From SMXQ01 sp033720855 (GTDB taxonomy: Bacteria > Pseudomonadota > Alphaproteobacteria > SMXQ01): a DNA stretch of 22,393 nucleotides. The position numbers and the translations under genes were made by a program. The DNA lies in NCBI GenBank assembly GCA_033720855.1, contig JAWWBR010000052.1, positions 1 through 22,393 of the forward strand. The letters run 5' to 3'. Below are positions 13,048 through 22,096 of the stretch, one piece after another. Position 1 is the stretch's first letter; every line of letters begins with the position of its first letter. The notes below the pieces were generated by a model. The model worked only from the letters and a program-made list of their open reading frames with translations, made no database searches and was not told the origin of the DNA.

Positions 13048-15603
13048 GTGAGCATGCAACGAGGGGCATACACTGCCGCCGTGTTGCACCGGGAATTCTT
13101 CCGCCGGCGAAAGGCGCCCCGGCCGGGGCCGACGCGCGAGGCCGGAACCAAGACCCCGTGGCCGTCCACGGGCCCGGCGGCGGCGGCCCTGCCGATCCCA
13201 TTCTTCGGCGCCGATAGCGGCGACATTCTGAACCTGCAGATCGCGGGCGCGGTCCTCATCGCGGCGCTCGCGGGCCTGGCGGTTGTGACCGTGCGGCTGA
13301 TCCGGGCGCGAACGCGGGAGCGCGGCGCGCGGGAACGCATGATGGCCCGGGCGGCGGTGCTGGGCGCGGCGACCCGAGGCGGGGCGGAGAGCTACTGGTG
13401 CTGGCCCGGCGGCGCCGCCGACGATCCGGGGATTTGCGGCGATGGCCTGGCCGCGCTTCTCGGTCCCGCGGATCAAGACTTCAGCACCTTCGACGCGGTG
13501 ACCGAGGCTTTCGCTCCGGGCTGCGCCGGGGACCTGCGGGACAATGTCGCCGCCTTGCGGCGGACCGGCAGCCCGTTCACTTTGTCCCTCCAGGGCGCCT
13601 CCGGTTCCGCCACCTTCGAGGCGCGTGGCGTCCGCTGCGACGCCACCGAGGAGCTTCCGGCGATGGATGTCGTGTGGTTCCGCGATGTGAGCGATTGGCA
13701 GCGGCAACTCGCGGACCTGCGTGACCGCGGCGAGATTCTGATTGCTCAGAACGCCGATTACCGCAACGTGCTGGACCCTCTGGGGATTCCCGTCTGGGTG
13801 CGGGGCAAGGAGCTGGAGCTTGTCTATTGCAACCGGGCATATGCCGCCGCGGTCGAGGCGGCGTCGCCCGCCGCCGCGGTCGCGGCGGGAGCCGAAATCG
13901 CCGGCGGCCCCACGGGATGGGGACGGGGGCTTGCCGAAGAGGCGCGCAAGGACAACGCCGCGGTCACCAGGTCGGCCCATGTCGTCGCCGGCGGAAAGCG
14001 CCGGCTGATGGAAATCACCGAGCTACCGATCGGGACGGCGGGCGGTTCCTGGCAGATGATGGGGATGGCGATCGACCGGACGGATGCGGAAGAGGCGCGC
14101 GCCGATCTCTCGCGGCACATGATGGCCCATGGCGAGGTTCTCGAAAGCTTGGGCACCGGCATCGTCATCTTCGGCCCCGACACCAAGCTGCAGTTCGCCA
14201 ATACCGCCTTCGCCCGGATGTGGGAGCTGGACGACAGTTGGCTGATGACGCAACCGACCCATGGGGAAATCCTCGAGGACCTGCGCGCCCGTCGGTTGTA
14301 TCCGGACCAGCCCGATTTCCAGGAATTCAAGCGCGAGGTGATGGAGCTCTACACCACCTTGATCGAACCCCGCGAGGAACTCCTCTACCTGCCCGACGAA
14401 CGCGTCCTCAGGACGGTGACCAACACCCATCCTCTGGGCGGGCTGTTGATGACATTCGAAGATGTCACCGACAGGCTGACCCTGGAACGCTCCTACAACA
14501 CGCTGATCGACGTGCAGTCGGAAACCTTGGACAACCTGCACGAGGGCGTCGTGGTGTTCGGGTCCGACGGCCGGATCCGCCTCTCCAATCCCGGTTACGC
14601 GCGCATCTGGAAGCTCGACGCCGCGTCGCTGAAGGGCGAGCCGCGGCTCGCCGACATCATCGAGGCGACGCGGGACCTGTTCGTTTATGACGGGCCCTGG
14701 GAGAGCTTCCGGGACAAGATTCTGGCCGGGGCGATGGATCGTCAACCGCGCAGCGGACGTTTCGAGCGCAGTGACGGCTCCGTCCTCGATTACGCCGCGG
14801 TGCCGCTGCCCGACGGCGCCGTGATGTTCAGCTATATCGACGTGACCGACACGGTTTCCGTCCAGCGCGCCCTGGCCGAACGCAACGAGGCCCTGCTGAC
14901 GGCCGACCGCCTGAAATCCGAATTCATCACCAACGTCTCCTATGAGCTGCGCACGCCGCTCAACAGCATCATCGGCTTCACGGAAATCCTGTCGAACCAG
15001 TATTTCGGGGCGCTCAACGAGCGCCAGCAGGGATACGCCGAGAACATCCTGCAAGCTTCGAGGCTTCTCCTGTCGCTGATCGACAACATCCTCGACCTTG
15101 CCTTGATCGACGCGGGGCGGCTGGTGTTGGAACGCAGTTCGGTGGACATTCCGGGGATGATGGAAGCGGTTGTCGATCTCGTGCGGTCGCAAAAACACGG
15201 CGTCGACCTCAAGCTCGATTGCCCCGCCGACATCGGCACCCTTGACGGCGACGAACGGCGCCTCAAGCAGGTCCTGTTCAACCTGCTGACCAATGCCATC
15301 ACCCATACGCCCGAAGGCGGCCGTATTTCCCTGACGGTGCACCGCGCCGACGGTACCGTCGGCTTTTCCGTCGCCGACAGTGGACCGGGCATTCCGGAAG
15401 AGGATATCGAGCGCGTCCTCGGCCGTTTCGAAACCGGACAGGGCGGTTCGGCCAGGGGCAAGGGGCTCGGCCTCGGGCTCGCCTTGGTGAAAAGCTTCGT
15501 CGAGCTTCACGGCGGCCATCTGCACCTGGCCTCGGTCCCCGGCGAAGGCACGACGGTGTCCTTCGATATCCCCGTCAGCGAGGGCGAGCGCCCGGCCGAG
15601 TGA
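13048..15603 (+). CDS. divL: DivL-type PAS sensor kinase with Tyr in place of His
   Basis: A membrane-anchored signalling protein of up to 851 aa. It has one TM helix (about 60-83), a run of three or four PAS-like regions (about 105-610), a DHp helix pair (about 617-685) and an ATP-binding domain (about 725-840). The H-box reads NVSYELRTPL: Y632 (TAT, 14941-14943) replaces the phospho-acceptor histidine, as in Caulobacter DivL. The N-box NLLTNAITHTPEGG, G1 VADSGPGIPE and G2 GKGLGLGLALV look intact. DivL controls cell polarity and the CckA-CtrA pathway in Caulobacter. GTG 13048 is the first possible start after an in-frame stop at 13030. No clear Shine-Dalgarno precedes it, so the true start may be further in. 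Confidence 0.87.
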   Translation: MSMQRGAYTAAVLHREFFRRRKAPRPGPTREAGTKTPWPSTGPAAAALPIPFFGADSGDILNLQIAGAVLIAALAGLAVVTVRLIRARTRERGARERMMARAAVLGAATRGGAESYWCWPGGAADDPGICGDGLAALLGPADQDFSTFDAVTEAFAPGCAGDLRDNVAALRRTGSPFTLSLQGASGSATFEARGVRCDATEELPAMDVVWFRDVSDWQRQLADLRDRGEILIAQNADYRNVLDPLGIPVWVRGKELELVYCNRAYAAAVEAASPAAAVAAGAEIAGGPTGWGRGLAEEARKDNAAVTRSAHVVAGGKRRLMEITELPIGTAGGSWQMMGMAIDRTDAEEARADLSRHMMAHGEVLESLGTGIVIFGPDTKLQFANTAFARMWELDDSWLMTQPTHGEILEDLRARRLYPDQPDFQEFKREVMELYTTLIEPREELLYLPDERVLRTVTNTHPLGGLLMTFEDVTDRLTLERSYNTLIDVQSETLDNLHEGVVVFGSDGRIRLSNPGYARIWKLDAASLKGEPRLADIIEATRDLFVYDGPWESFRDKILAGAMDRQPRSGRFERSDGSVLDYAAVPLPDGAVMFSYIDVTDTVSVQRALAERNEALLTADRLKSEFITNVSYELRTPLNSIIGFTEILSNQYFGALNERQQGYAENILQASRLLLSLIDNILDLALIDAGRLVLERSSVDIPGMMEAVVDLVRSQKHGVDLKLDCPADIGTLDGDERRLKQVLFNLLTNAITHTPEGGRISLTVHRADGTVGFSVADSGPGIPEEDIERVLGRFETGQGGSARGKGLGLGLALVKSFVELHGGHLHLASVPGEGTTVSFDIPVSEGERPAE

Positions 15604-15608
15604 CCCGT

Positions 15609-16652
15609 TCAGTCGCCTCCGGGCAGGCCCTTGGTGGTGGAATATTCGAAATGAAGGGCTTGATCGGGATGGACGCGGGAAAAGGCGGCGTGGGCCGCGG
15701 TCGCGGCCTCCGCGAAACCGGTCAGGATCAACTTGAGCTTGCCCGGATAGGCGGCGATATCGCCGATGCAGAAGAGGCCGGGGCGGGAGCTTTCCATGGT
15801 CTCCGGGTCGGTCCGAATGTGGTTGTGTTCGAGATCAAGCCCCCATTGGGCGATCGGTCCGAGATTGGTGGCGAGGCCGAAAAAGGGAAGCAGAACATCG
15901 GCCTCGAGCCGCCTCTCCTCTCCGGACATGGCGCGCACGCCGACCGCCGAGATCCACCCGTCCACGCCTTCCAGTCCCGCAAGCTGGAACGGGACCACCA
16001 GTTCGATACGCCCGTCCGCGGCCAGTGCGCGCATGCGTTCGACGCTCTCGGGCGCCGCCCGGAATTTGTCGCGCCGATGCACGACGTAGATGTGTCGGGC
16101 GAGCTCGGCCAGGGAATTGGCCCAGTCCACGGCGGAATCGCCGCCGCCGGCGATGACGATGCGCTTGTCACGGAAGTCCTCTCGCCGTGCCACCAGGTAA
16201 TGAACGCTCTTTCCCTCGAACGCCTTGAGGCCCTTGAGCGGCGGCCGGTTGGGCCCGAAGGCGCCGACTCCCCCCGCCACCATGACGGCCCGGGCCCTGA
16301 TGCGCGTGGCTCCGGATGTGGTCAAGAGGAAGCCGTCGCCATCGTCGTCGACGGTCTCCACGCGCTCGCCCAAGTGGTAGACGGGTTTGAAGGGGGCGGC
16401 CTGCTCGAGCAGTTTTTCGATCAGCCCCTGGGCCGAGATTTCGGGCCAGGCGGGAATGTCGTAAATCGGTTTCTCGGGGTAAAGCGCCGTGCATTGCCCG
16501 CCCTCGGCGCCCAGCACGTCGATGACGTGGCATTTCATGTTGAGCATGCCGCACTGGAAGACGGCGAACAGGCCGACCGGTCCGGCGCCGATCACGGCGA
16601 TGTCGGTGTCCTGGACCTCCGTCCCATCGGCAGATTCATTGGCACTGGCCAC
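15609..16652 (-). CDS. Ferredoxin-NADP+ reductase, thioredoxin-reductase-like type
   Basis: An FAD flavoprotein of 347 aa that moves electrons between NADPH and ferredoxin or flavodoxin (EC 1.18.1.2). It has an FAD-binding GAGPVGLF near residue 22, GGQCTALYPEKPIYDIP, the NADPH-binding GGGDSAVDWANS, and FCIGDIAAYPGKLKLILTGF at the C-terminal FAD site. The redox CxxC of true thioredoxin reductases is absent, which marks the FNR subgroup. GTG at 16652 has GGAG 9 nt upstream. It converges on divL with only 5 bp between the stops and is divergent from tsaE. Confidence 0.92.
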   Translation of the reverse strand: MASANESADGTEVQDTDIAVIGAGPVGLFAVFQCGMLNMKCHVIDVLGAEGGQCTALYPEKPIYDIPAWPEISAQGLIEKLLEQAAPFKPVYHLGERVETVDDDGDGFLLTTSGATRIRARAVMVAGGVGAFGPNRPPLKGLKAFEGKSVHYLVARREDFRDKRIVIAGGGDSAVDWANSLAELARHIYVVHRRDKFRAAPESVERMRALAADGRIELVVPFQLAGLEGVDGWISAVGVRAMSGEERRLEADVLLPFFGLATNLGPIAQWGLDLEHNHIRTDPETMESSRPGLFCIGDIAAYPGKLKLILTGFAEAATAAHAAFSRVHPDQALHFEYSTTKGLPGGD

Positions 16653-16686
16653 GGCCTCGTTCTCCGTCCCATTGCGGGCGGGCTCT

Positions 16687-16714
16687 AAGATACTGCGCCC
16701 GGCCGGGTCTGCAA
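16687..16714 (-). promoter_or_regulatory. Possible promoter of the ferredoxin-NADP+ reductase gene
   Basis: On the minus strand TTGCAG (16714-16709), a 16-bp spacer and TATCTT (16692-16687), about 35 bp before the start codon. Weak matches. No clear plus-strand promoter for tsaE is visible in the same 133-bp region. Confidence 0.3.
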
Positions 16715-16785
16715 CCCCTTCGGGCTTGTCTGGGCCGCCCGGCCGGGGCTACAAACGACAAAATGGGACAACGCCTTAGCCGACC

Positions 16786-17268
16786 ATGATCGAACTTCCG
16801 CTTGCCGACATCGAAGCGACGGAAGCTTTCGCCGGGTGCCTGGCGCGAGAACTTCACGCGGGCGACGTCGTCGGCTTGGCCGGGCCTCTGGGCGCGGGCA
16901 AGACCACCCTGGCCCGGGCGGTCATCACCGCCGCCGCAAAGTTCGCAGGCGCGCCGCCGGTGGGCGAGGTTCCAAGCCCCACCTTTACCCTGGTTCAGGT
17001 CTATGAGACCGGCGGCACGCCGATCTGGCATTTCGATCTCTATCGCCTCGACCGTCCCGCCGATGCCGTGGAACTGGCGATCGAGGAGGCCTTCGCCGAT
17101 GCCATATCCCTGATCGAATGGCCGGAACGCCTGGGCGACCTGATGCCGGGCGAATGGCTCGAGGTGCGCCTCGAACGCGCGGGCGACGGGGCGCGCCGGG
17201 CACTGATCCGGGGCCACGGCCGGCGCGGGGCGGCGCTCGAGCGGGTCCTGGGACAGGCCGCGGCATGA
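16786..17268 (+). CDS. tsaE: tRNA t6A37 biosynthesis ATPase TsaE
   Basis: ATPase that supports TsaB/TsaD in forming N6-threonylcarbamoyladenosine at position 37 of ANN-decoding tRNAs. The protein is 160 aa, normal size. It has Walker A GPLGAGKT (33-40), PSPTFTLVQVYE, HFDLYRL and LIEWPERL, all family signatures. There is no obvious Shine-Dalgarno before ATG 16786. Its stop overlaps the amgK start as ATGA, so it heads the operon tsaE-amgK-murU-addB-addA. Confidence 0.93.
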   Translation: MIELPLADIEATEAFAGCLARELHAGDVVGLAGPLGAGKTTLARAVITAAAKFAGAPPVGEVPSPTFTLVQVYETGGTPIWHFDLYRLDRPADAVELAIEEAFADAISLIEWPERLGDLMPGEWLEVRLERAGDGARRALIRGHGRRGAALERVLGQAAA

Positions 17269-18314
17269 GCGAAGACGGCGCCTCTCCCGCGGCGGCGGGG
17301 GTCTCGCGAAACGAGGCGATCGGCGATCTTCTCCGGCGTGCGGGATTTGCCGGCGCGCGCTACGCCTACCTGGATGCCGATGCGTCCTTCCGGCGCTATG
17401 CGCGGATCAGCGGCGGTCCGCGACCCGCCCTGCTGATGGATGCGCCGCCGGACAAGGAGGATATTGGGCCGTGGCTGGCGGTTTCCCGTCACCTCCGCGG
17501 CTTTGGCTTCAGTGCGCCGGACGTGTTCGCCGCCGACGAACGGGCGGGCCTCGCCGTGATCGAGGATTTCGGCGACGACACCTTCACCCGGGTACTGGCC
17601 GAGGGCGGGGACGAGGCGGCGCTCTACGACCTGGCGGTGGATGTCTTGGCGGCGCTGCACGGGATCGCCCCGGCGGATGCGGCACCCCCATGGATCCCCG
17701 CTTACGACGATGTGCGCCTGCTCGAAGAGGCGGCGCTGTTCACCGATTGGTACATGCCCGCCGTGCTCGGGATGCCGACGCCACCCGATCTTCGCACGGC
17801 CTATCTCGGTCTCTGGCGCGAGGCCCTGCCGGCGGCCCGCGATGTGCCGGAGACCCTGGTTCTGCGCGATTATCACGTCGACAACCTGATGCGGATTCCC
17901 GGCCGCTCGGGCATCGCCGCCTGCGGCTTGCTCGATTTTCAGGACGCGGTTCGCGGACCCGTGGCCTATGACGTGGTGTCGCTCATCGCCGATGCCCGGC
18001 GGGACCTCGGCCCGGGGATCGGCGAACGCGCCCGGGCGCGCTATTTCGCGCAGTGTCCCGCCCTCGACCGCGACGCCTTCGACACCGCGGCGGCCGTGTT
18101 GTCGGCCGGACGCAACGCCAAGATCATCGGTATCTTCACGCGCCTGTGGAAGCGCGATGGGAAGCCGGTTTACCTCACCCATATCCCCAGGGTCTGGCGC
18201 CTGCTCGAGCGCGATCTCGCGCATCCCGCGCTGGCCGCCCTCAAGGCCTGGTTCGATGACGCCGTGCCGCAAAACCGGCGCGAGGTGCCGGGCGGCCAAG
18301 GCGGTCGGACATGA
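17265..18314 (+). CDS. amgK: AmgK, N-acetylmuramate/N-acetylglucosamine anomeric kinase
   Basis: Aminoglycoside-phosphotransferase-fold kinase of 349 aa. In Pseudomonas and related bacteria AmgK phosphorylates recycled MurNAc at C1 so that MurU can make UDP-MurNAc. The catalytic loop is LRDYHVDNLM (D202) and the metal-binding site GLLDFQDAVRGP (D224). ATG 17265 is set by the 4-nt overlap with tsaE; the open frame extends upstream inside tsaE but without support. The murU gene overlaps its 3' end by 4 nt. This pairing makes the MurNAc kinase role much likelier than antibiotic modification. Confidence 0.88.
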   Translation: MSEDGASPAAAGVSRNEAIGDLLRRAGFAGARYAYLDADASFRRYARISGGPRPALLMDAPPDKEDIGPWLAVSRHLRGFGFSAPDVFAADERAGLAVIEDFGDDTFTRVLAEGGDEAALYDLAVDVLAALHGIAPADAAPPWIPAYDDVRLLEEAALFTDWYMPAVLGMPTPPDLRTAYLGLWREALPAARDVPETLVLRDYHVDNLMRIPGRSGIAACGLLDFQDAVRGPVAYDVVSLIADARRDLGPGIGERARARYFAQCPALDRDAFDTAAAVLSAGRNAKIIGIFTRLWKRDGKPVYLTHIPRVWRLLERDLAHPALAALKAWFDDAVPQNRREVPGGQGGRT

Positions 18315-19048
18315 GCGGCTCAAGCCCCCGGGTGGCGATGGTGTTGGCGGCGGGCCTGGGCACCCGGCTCAGGCCCATCACCGATGCGCTGCCCAAGCCC
18401 CTGGTCGAGGTGGCGGGACGCACCATCCTGGATCGGGCGCTGGATGCCCTTCTCGACGCCGGCGTCGAGCGATGCGTCGTCAATACCCATTACCTCGCAC
18501 CGATGATCGAGGCCCACCTCGCCGGGCGCACCATGCCCCATTGCGAGCTGTCCCACGAGGAGCACCTGCTCGATACCGGCGGCGGTGTTGCCCGGGCGCT
18601 GCCCGCACTGGGGCCCGATCCCTTCTTCGTCGTCAACGCCGATATCCTCTGGGACGAGGGGCCCGCCGGTGCCGCCTTGGCGCGCCTGGCGGCGGCGTTC
18701 GATGCCGCCCGGATGGATGCGCTTCTCCTCATGGTGCCGCGCTCCCGTGCCGTCGGCTACGATGGGCCGGGCGATTTCTCGGTCGACGACTCCGGCCGGC
18801 TGGCACGGCGGGGAGAAGGCTGGACCGCGCCCTATGTCTTCACCGGGTTGCAGATCCTTGCCCCGCGCCTGTTTGACGGCTGTCCCGATGGCGCCTTTTC
18901 CCTGAACCTGCTCTACGATCGCGCCATCGCCGCCAACCGGCTGTTCGGCGTCGAGCATGACGGGCGCTGGTTCCATATCGGCACCCCGGCCGGGCTCGAG
19001 CTGGCCCAGGCCGCCCTGGCCCGGATACCGCCGGCGGGCGAGACATGA
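18311..19048 (+). CDS. murU: MurU, MurNAc-1-phosphate uridylyltransferase
   Basis: Nucleotidyltransferase of 245 aa that joins UTP and MurNAc-1-phosphate to give UDP-MurNAc, bypassing de novo synthesis and so fosfomycin-sensitive MurA. It has VLAAGLGTRLRPIT (11-24) with K29 in PKPLVEV, and FVVNADIL with metal-binding D111. The overlap with amgK (ATGA) and the downstream overlap with addB (ATGA) show tight coupling. Other sugar nucleotidyltransferases share these motifs; the amgK partner decides the call. Confidence 0.88.
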   Translation: MSGSSPRVAMVLAAGLGTRLRPITDALPKPLVEVAGRTILDRALDALLDAGVERCVVNTHYLAPMIEAHLAGRTMPHCELSHEEHLLDTGGGVARALPALGPDPFFVVNADILWDEGPAGAALARLAAAFDAARMDALLLMVPRSRAVGYDGPGDFSVDDSGRLARRGEGWTAPYVFTGLQILAPRLFDGCPDGAFSLNLLYDRAIAANRLFGVEHDGRWFHIGTPAGLELAQAALARIPPAGET

Positions 19049-22000
19049 GCGGCCCGGTCCCCCGCATCTATACCATCGACCCCGGGCTGCCCTTCGTCGA
19101 TACCTTGGCCCGGGGCCTGATCTGGCGCGTCAACGAAGACCATGATGGCGATCCCTTGGCGTTGGCCCGCGTGACGGTGCTGTTGCCGACCCGCAGGGCC
19201 GTACGGTCGCTGCGCGAGGCGTTCCTCCGGACCTCGGGCGGGATGCCGCTCCTGTTGCCGCGGATGATGCCCTTGGGGGACCTCGACGAGGACGAACTTC
19301 TATTCCTGGGAGAGGGCGCGGCAGGCGACGCCGGTTCGGTCGGTGTCGAGGGCGGCGACGCGCTTCCCCCGGTGATCGGCGGCCTGCGCCGGCAGCTCAT
19401 TCTGACGCGGCTGGTGATGAGCTTCGGGACGCGCAGCTGGTCGACCCCGCCCGACGCCGGACAGGCGGCCGAACTCGCCGCCGAACTGGCCAGGTTTCTC
19501 GACCAGATGGAGACCGAGAGATTGGGCTTCGAGGGGCTTCGGGATCTCGTGCCCGAGCGGTTTTCCGCGCATTGGCAGGCGACCCTCGAATTCCTCAGGA
19601 TCGTCAGCGAGTTCTGGCCCCGGGCCCTGGCGGAAGAGGGGGCCATCGGCCCGGCCGAGCGCCGCAACCGCCTGCTCGAGGCCCAGGGCGCGGCGTGGCA
19701 AGCGGCGCCTCCCGATGGCTGGGTGCTGGCGGCGGGCTCCACCGGATCGATCCCGGCCACCGCCGACCTGCTTGCCGTGGTTGCGCGCCTCGATCGCGGT
19801 GCGGTTGTACTGCCGGGCTTGGATCGCACGCTCCCCGAGCCGGCCTGGAAGGATCTTCCCCAAAGTCACCCGCAATACGGATTTGCCCGATTGCTTGCCC
19901 ATATGGGCGCGCGCCGAGACGACGTTCGGCCCTTCAATGCGGACTGGCCCCACGGCGTGGCGCCCATCGCGTCGTCCGATCGCGCCGAAATCCTGTCCGT
20001 GGCCATGGATCCGGAGCCGCGGCCGAACCCCGCCACGCCCGAGGCCGCCCTCGACGGGGTCAGCGTCGTCGCCTGCCCGTCGCCCGCCGACGAGGCCGCG
20101 GTCATCGCCTTGCGGATGCGCGGCGCGCTCGAGGACGCGGGCCGGACCGCCGCGCTGGTCACGCCGGACCGCGCACTTGCCCGCCGGGTCGCCGCGCGGC
20201 TGCGCCGTTGGCAGATCGCGGTCGACGACTCCGCGGGGACGCCGCTCGCCGGCACCGAGGCGGGATCCTTCTTCCGCCTCGTCGCCGACATGGTGGATGA
20301 GGCGTTCGCGCCGATCCCGCTGCTTGCCTGCCTCAAGCATCCCCTGGCCGCCGGCGGTATGGATCCGGCCCGGTTCAGGGACGCCGTCCGGACCCTGGAG
20401 ACGAGGATATTGCGGGGTCCGCGCCCGGCGCCGGGATTGGAAGGGCTCAGCCAGCGCCTTGCCGCGGCCATGGAGACCGCACCGCCCGAGGAGCGGGACG
20501 CTCTCCAAGGGCTTATGGCGTGGAGCCGCGGACTGGCAGAGACTATGGCGCCCCTGGCCGCGGCCATGACGGCATCCGACGGCGCCCTTGCCGATATCGT
20601 GCGCGCCCATATCGGCGCTGCCGAGGCGCTTGCCGCGAGCGAGTCCCAATCCGGGGCGGATCGGCTTTGGCAGGGCGATGACGGGGAGGCCCTGGGGAGC
20701 TTTGCGGCGGAGATCCTCGAGGCCGGCGGCACGCTTCCACCGTTCCCGGGCAAGCGCTACCCGGCCCTGTTGGCGGCGCTGATGGCCGGGCGCGTGGTGC
20801 GGCCGCATTGGGGCCGCCATCCCCGCCTATTCATCTGGGGACCACTGGAGGCGCGCCTGCAACATGCCGACGTGATGATCCTGGGCGGCCTCAACGAGGG
20901 CACCTGGCCGCCCGACCCGGGCGCCGACCCGTGGTTGAGCCGTCCCATGCGGGAAGCGCTCGGTTTGCCGCTGCAGGAGCGCAGGATCGGCCTTGCCGCC
21001 CACGATTTCGCCCAGGCCTTCTCGGCGGGCGAGGTGATGTTGACCCGCGCCGAACGCGAGGGCGGCACGCCGACGGTTCCATCGCGATGGCTGGCCCAGC
21101 TCGAGAACACCATCGGCACCGAGCGATTCGCCGCCCTCAAGGCCCGCGGTGAGGCGTGGCGGCGGGCGGCGGCGCGGCGGGACGGGCCGGCCCCCGGGCC
21201 CGGCCTGGTTCTGCGCCGGCCGGCGCCGAGGCCGCCGGTGGCCGTGCGCCCGCGCACGCTCTCGGTGACCGAAATCGAGACCCTGCAGATCAACCCCTAT
21301 GCGGTCTACGCCAAGCGGGTGCTGGGCCTTGAGCCGCTCGACGACATCGATGCCGACGCCGGCGCCGCCGAGCGGGGAATCATCGTCCACAAGGTGCTGC
21401 AGAAGTTCTTCGAGGAAAACGCGGGGCAGCTGCCCGGTCGGGATGTCGATGCCGTCACCGCGGGGATCGTCGAGATCGGCCGCAAGGTCTTCCATCCCAT
21501 AGCGGCGACGCCAGGCCTTTACGCTTTTTGGTGGCCGCGGTTCACGCGCATCGCGCGCTGGGTCGCGGAACGGGAAATCGAACGGCGGCCCGGCCTCAGC
21601 CAGCTCGCCGCGGAATGCCGCGGGACGCTGTCCTTCGAGGCGCCGGGGGGCACCTTCACCCTGACCGGGATCGCCGACCGCATCGATGCCATCGAGGGCG
21701 GCGACGCGGTGGCCATCATCGATTACAAGACAGGGGTCATTCCCACCAAAAAGGATCAGGCTCTCGGCTTCGCGCCGCAACTGCCGCTGCTGGCGGCGAT
21801 CGCCGGCGCCGGCGGATTTGCCGACCTCGGCCCGCGCAGGACCGCCGCGCTCGCCTATTGGCGCCTGACCGGCGGCGATCCCGCGGGCGAGGACAAGGCC
21901 TTTTCGGTCGACGCCGAAGAGGCGGCGGAGGCCGCCCTGAGAGGGCTTCGGGACCTGATCGCCGCGTTCGATGACCCGGACCGGCCGTATCTCCCCCATG

Positions 22001-22092
22001 CGGTCGCCGGGCGCGTGCCCCGTTTTGACGACTACGCCCATCTCGCCCGGGTCCAGGAATGGGCCACCGCGGACGATGGCGGGGAGGGATAG
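19045..22092 (+). CDS. addB: AddB subunit of AddAB helicase-nuclease
   Basis: Partner of AddA in resecting double-strand breaks for RecA-dependent repair. The protein is 1015 aa, normal for the alphaproteobacterial form. The N-terminal helicase-like part has no intact Walker A (VTVLLPTRRAV in its place). The middle has ILGGLNEGTWPPDPGADPWLSRPMR, a strong family motif. The C-terminal PD-(D/E)XK nuclease shows D878 (GIADRID) and D893-Y-K895. There are only three cysteines and none at INPYAVYAKRVLGL, where iron-sulfur AddB proteins have CPF or CPY. ATG 19045 overlaps murU by 4 nt. Confidence 0.93.
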   Translation: MSGPVPRIYTIDPGLPFVDTLARGLIWRVNEDHDGDPLALARVTVLLPTRRAVRSLREAFLRTSGGMPLLLPRMMPLGDLDEDELLFLGEGAAGDAGSVGVEGGDALPPVIGGLRRQLILTRLVMSFGTRSWSTPPDAGQAAELAAELARFLDQMETERLGFEGLRDLVPERFSAHWQATLEFLRIVSEFWPRALAEEGAIGPAERRNRLLEAQGAAWQAAPPDGWVLAAGSTGSIPATADLLAVVARLDRGAVVLPGLDRTLPEPAWKDLPQSHPQYGFARLLAHMGARRDDVRPFNADWPHGVAPIASSDRAEILSVAMDPEPRPNPATPEAALDGVSVVACPSPADEAAVIALRMRGALEDAGRTAALVTPDRALARRVAARLRRWQIAVDDSAGTPLAGTEAGSFFRLVADMVDEAFAPIPLLACLKHPLAAGGMDPARFRDAVRTLETRILRGPRPAPGLEGLSQRLAAAMETAPPEERDALQGLMAWSRGLAETMAPLAAAMTASDGALADIVRAHIGAAEALAASESQSGADRLWQGDDGEALGSFAAEILEAGGTLPPFPGKRYPALLAALMAGRVVRPHWGRHPRLFIWGPLEARLQHADVMILGGLNEGTWPPDPGADPWLSRPMREALGLPLQERRIGLAAHDFAQAFSAGEVMLTRAEREGGTPTVPSRWLAQLENTIGTERFAALKARGEAWRRAAARRDGPAPGPGLVLRRPAPRPPVAVRPRTLSVTEIETLQINPYAVYAKRVLGLEPLDDIDADAGAAERGIIVHKVLQKFFEENAGQLPGRDVDAVTAGIVEIGRKVFHPIAATPGLYAFWWPRFTRIARWVAEREIERRPGLSQLAAECRGTLSFEAPGGTFTLTGIADRIDAIEGGDAVAIIDYKTGVIPTKKDQALGFAPQLPLLAAIAGAGGFADLGPRRTAALAYWRLTGGDPAGEDKAFSVDAEEAAEAALRGLRDLIAAFDDPDRPYLPHAVAGRVPRFDDYAHLARVQEWATADDGGEG
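22083..22087 (+). promoter_or_regulatory. Ribosome binding site fixing the addA GTG start
   Basis: GGAGG within GGGGAGGG, 9 nt before GTG 22097, lying in the end of addB. Confidence 0.55.
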
Positions 22093-22096
22093 GCCG

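Noticed and set aside
13029..13217. Short plus-strand open frame at the start of divL
   Set aside because: It is in another frame, overlaps the divL N-terminus and has no supported features.
14023..15525. Long minus-strand open frame opposite divL
   Set aside because: The plus strand has PAS, DHp and ATPase motifs in order; the antisense frame shows none. Similar shadows opposite ahcY (11598-13340) and addB (19300-20820) were rejected for the same reason.
15609..16652. Thioredoxin reductase
   Set aside because: The active-site CxxC is missing; the sequence matches the TrxR-like ferredoxin-NADP+ reductase subgroup.
17118..17264. Upstream extension of amgK
   Set aside because: It lies inside tsaE in another frame. 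The ATGA overlap at 17265 and the family N-terminus fix the start.
17265..18314. Aminoglycoside resistance phosphotransferase
   Set aside because: The fold is shared, but coupling to murU and the DYHVDN/DFQ pattern indicate the AmgK cell-wall recycling kinase, not drug modification.
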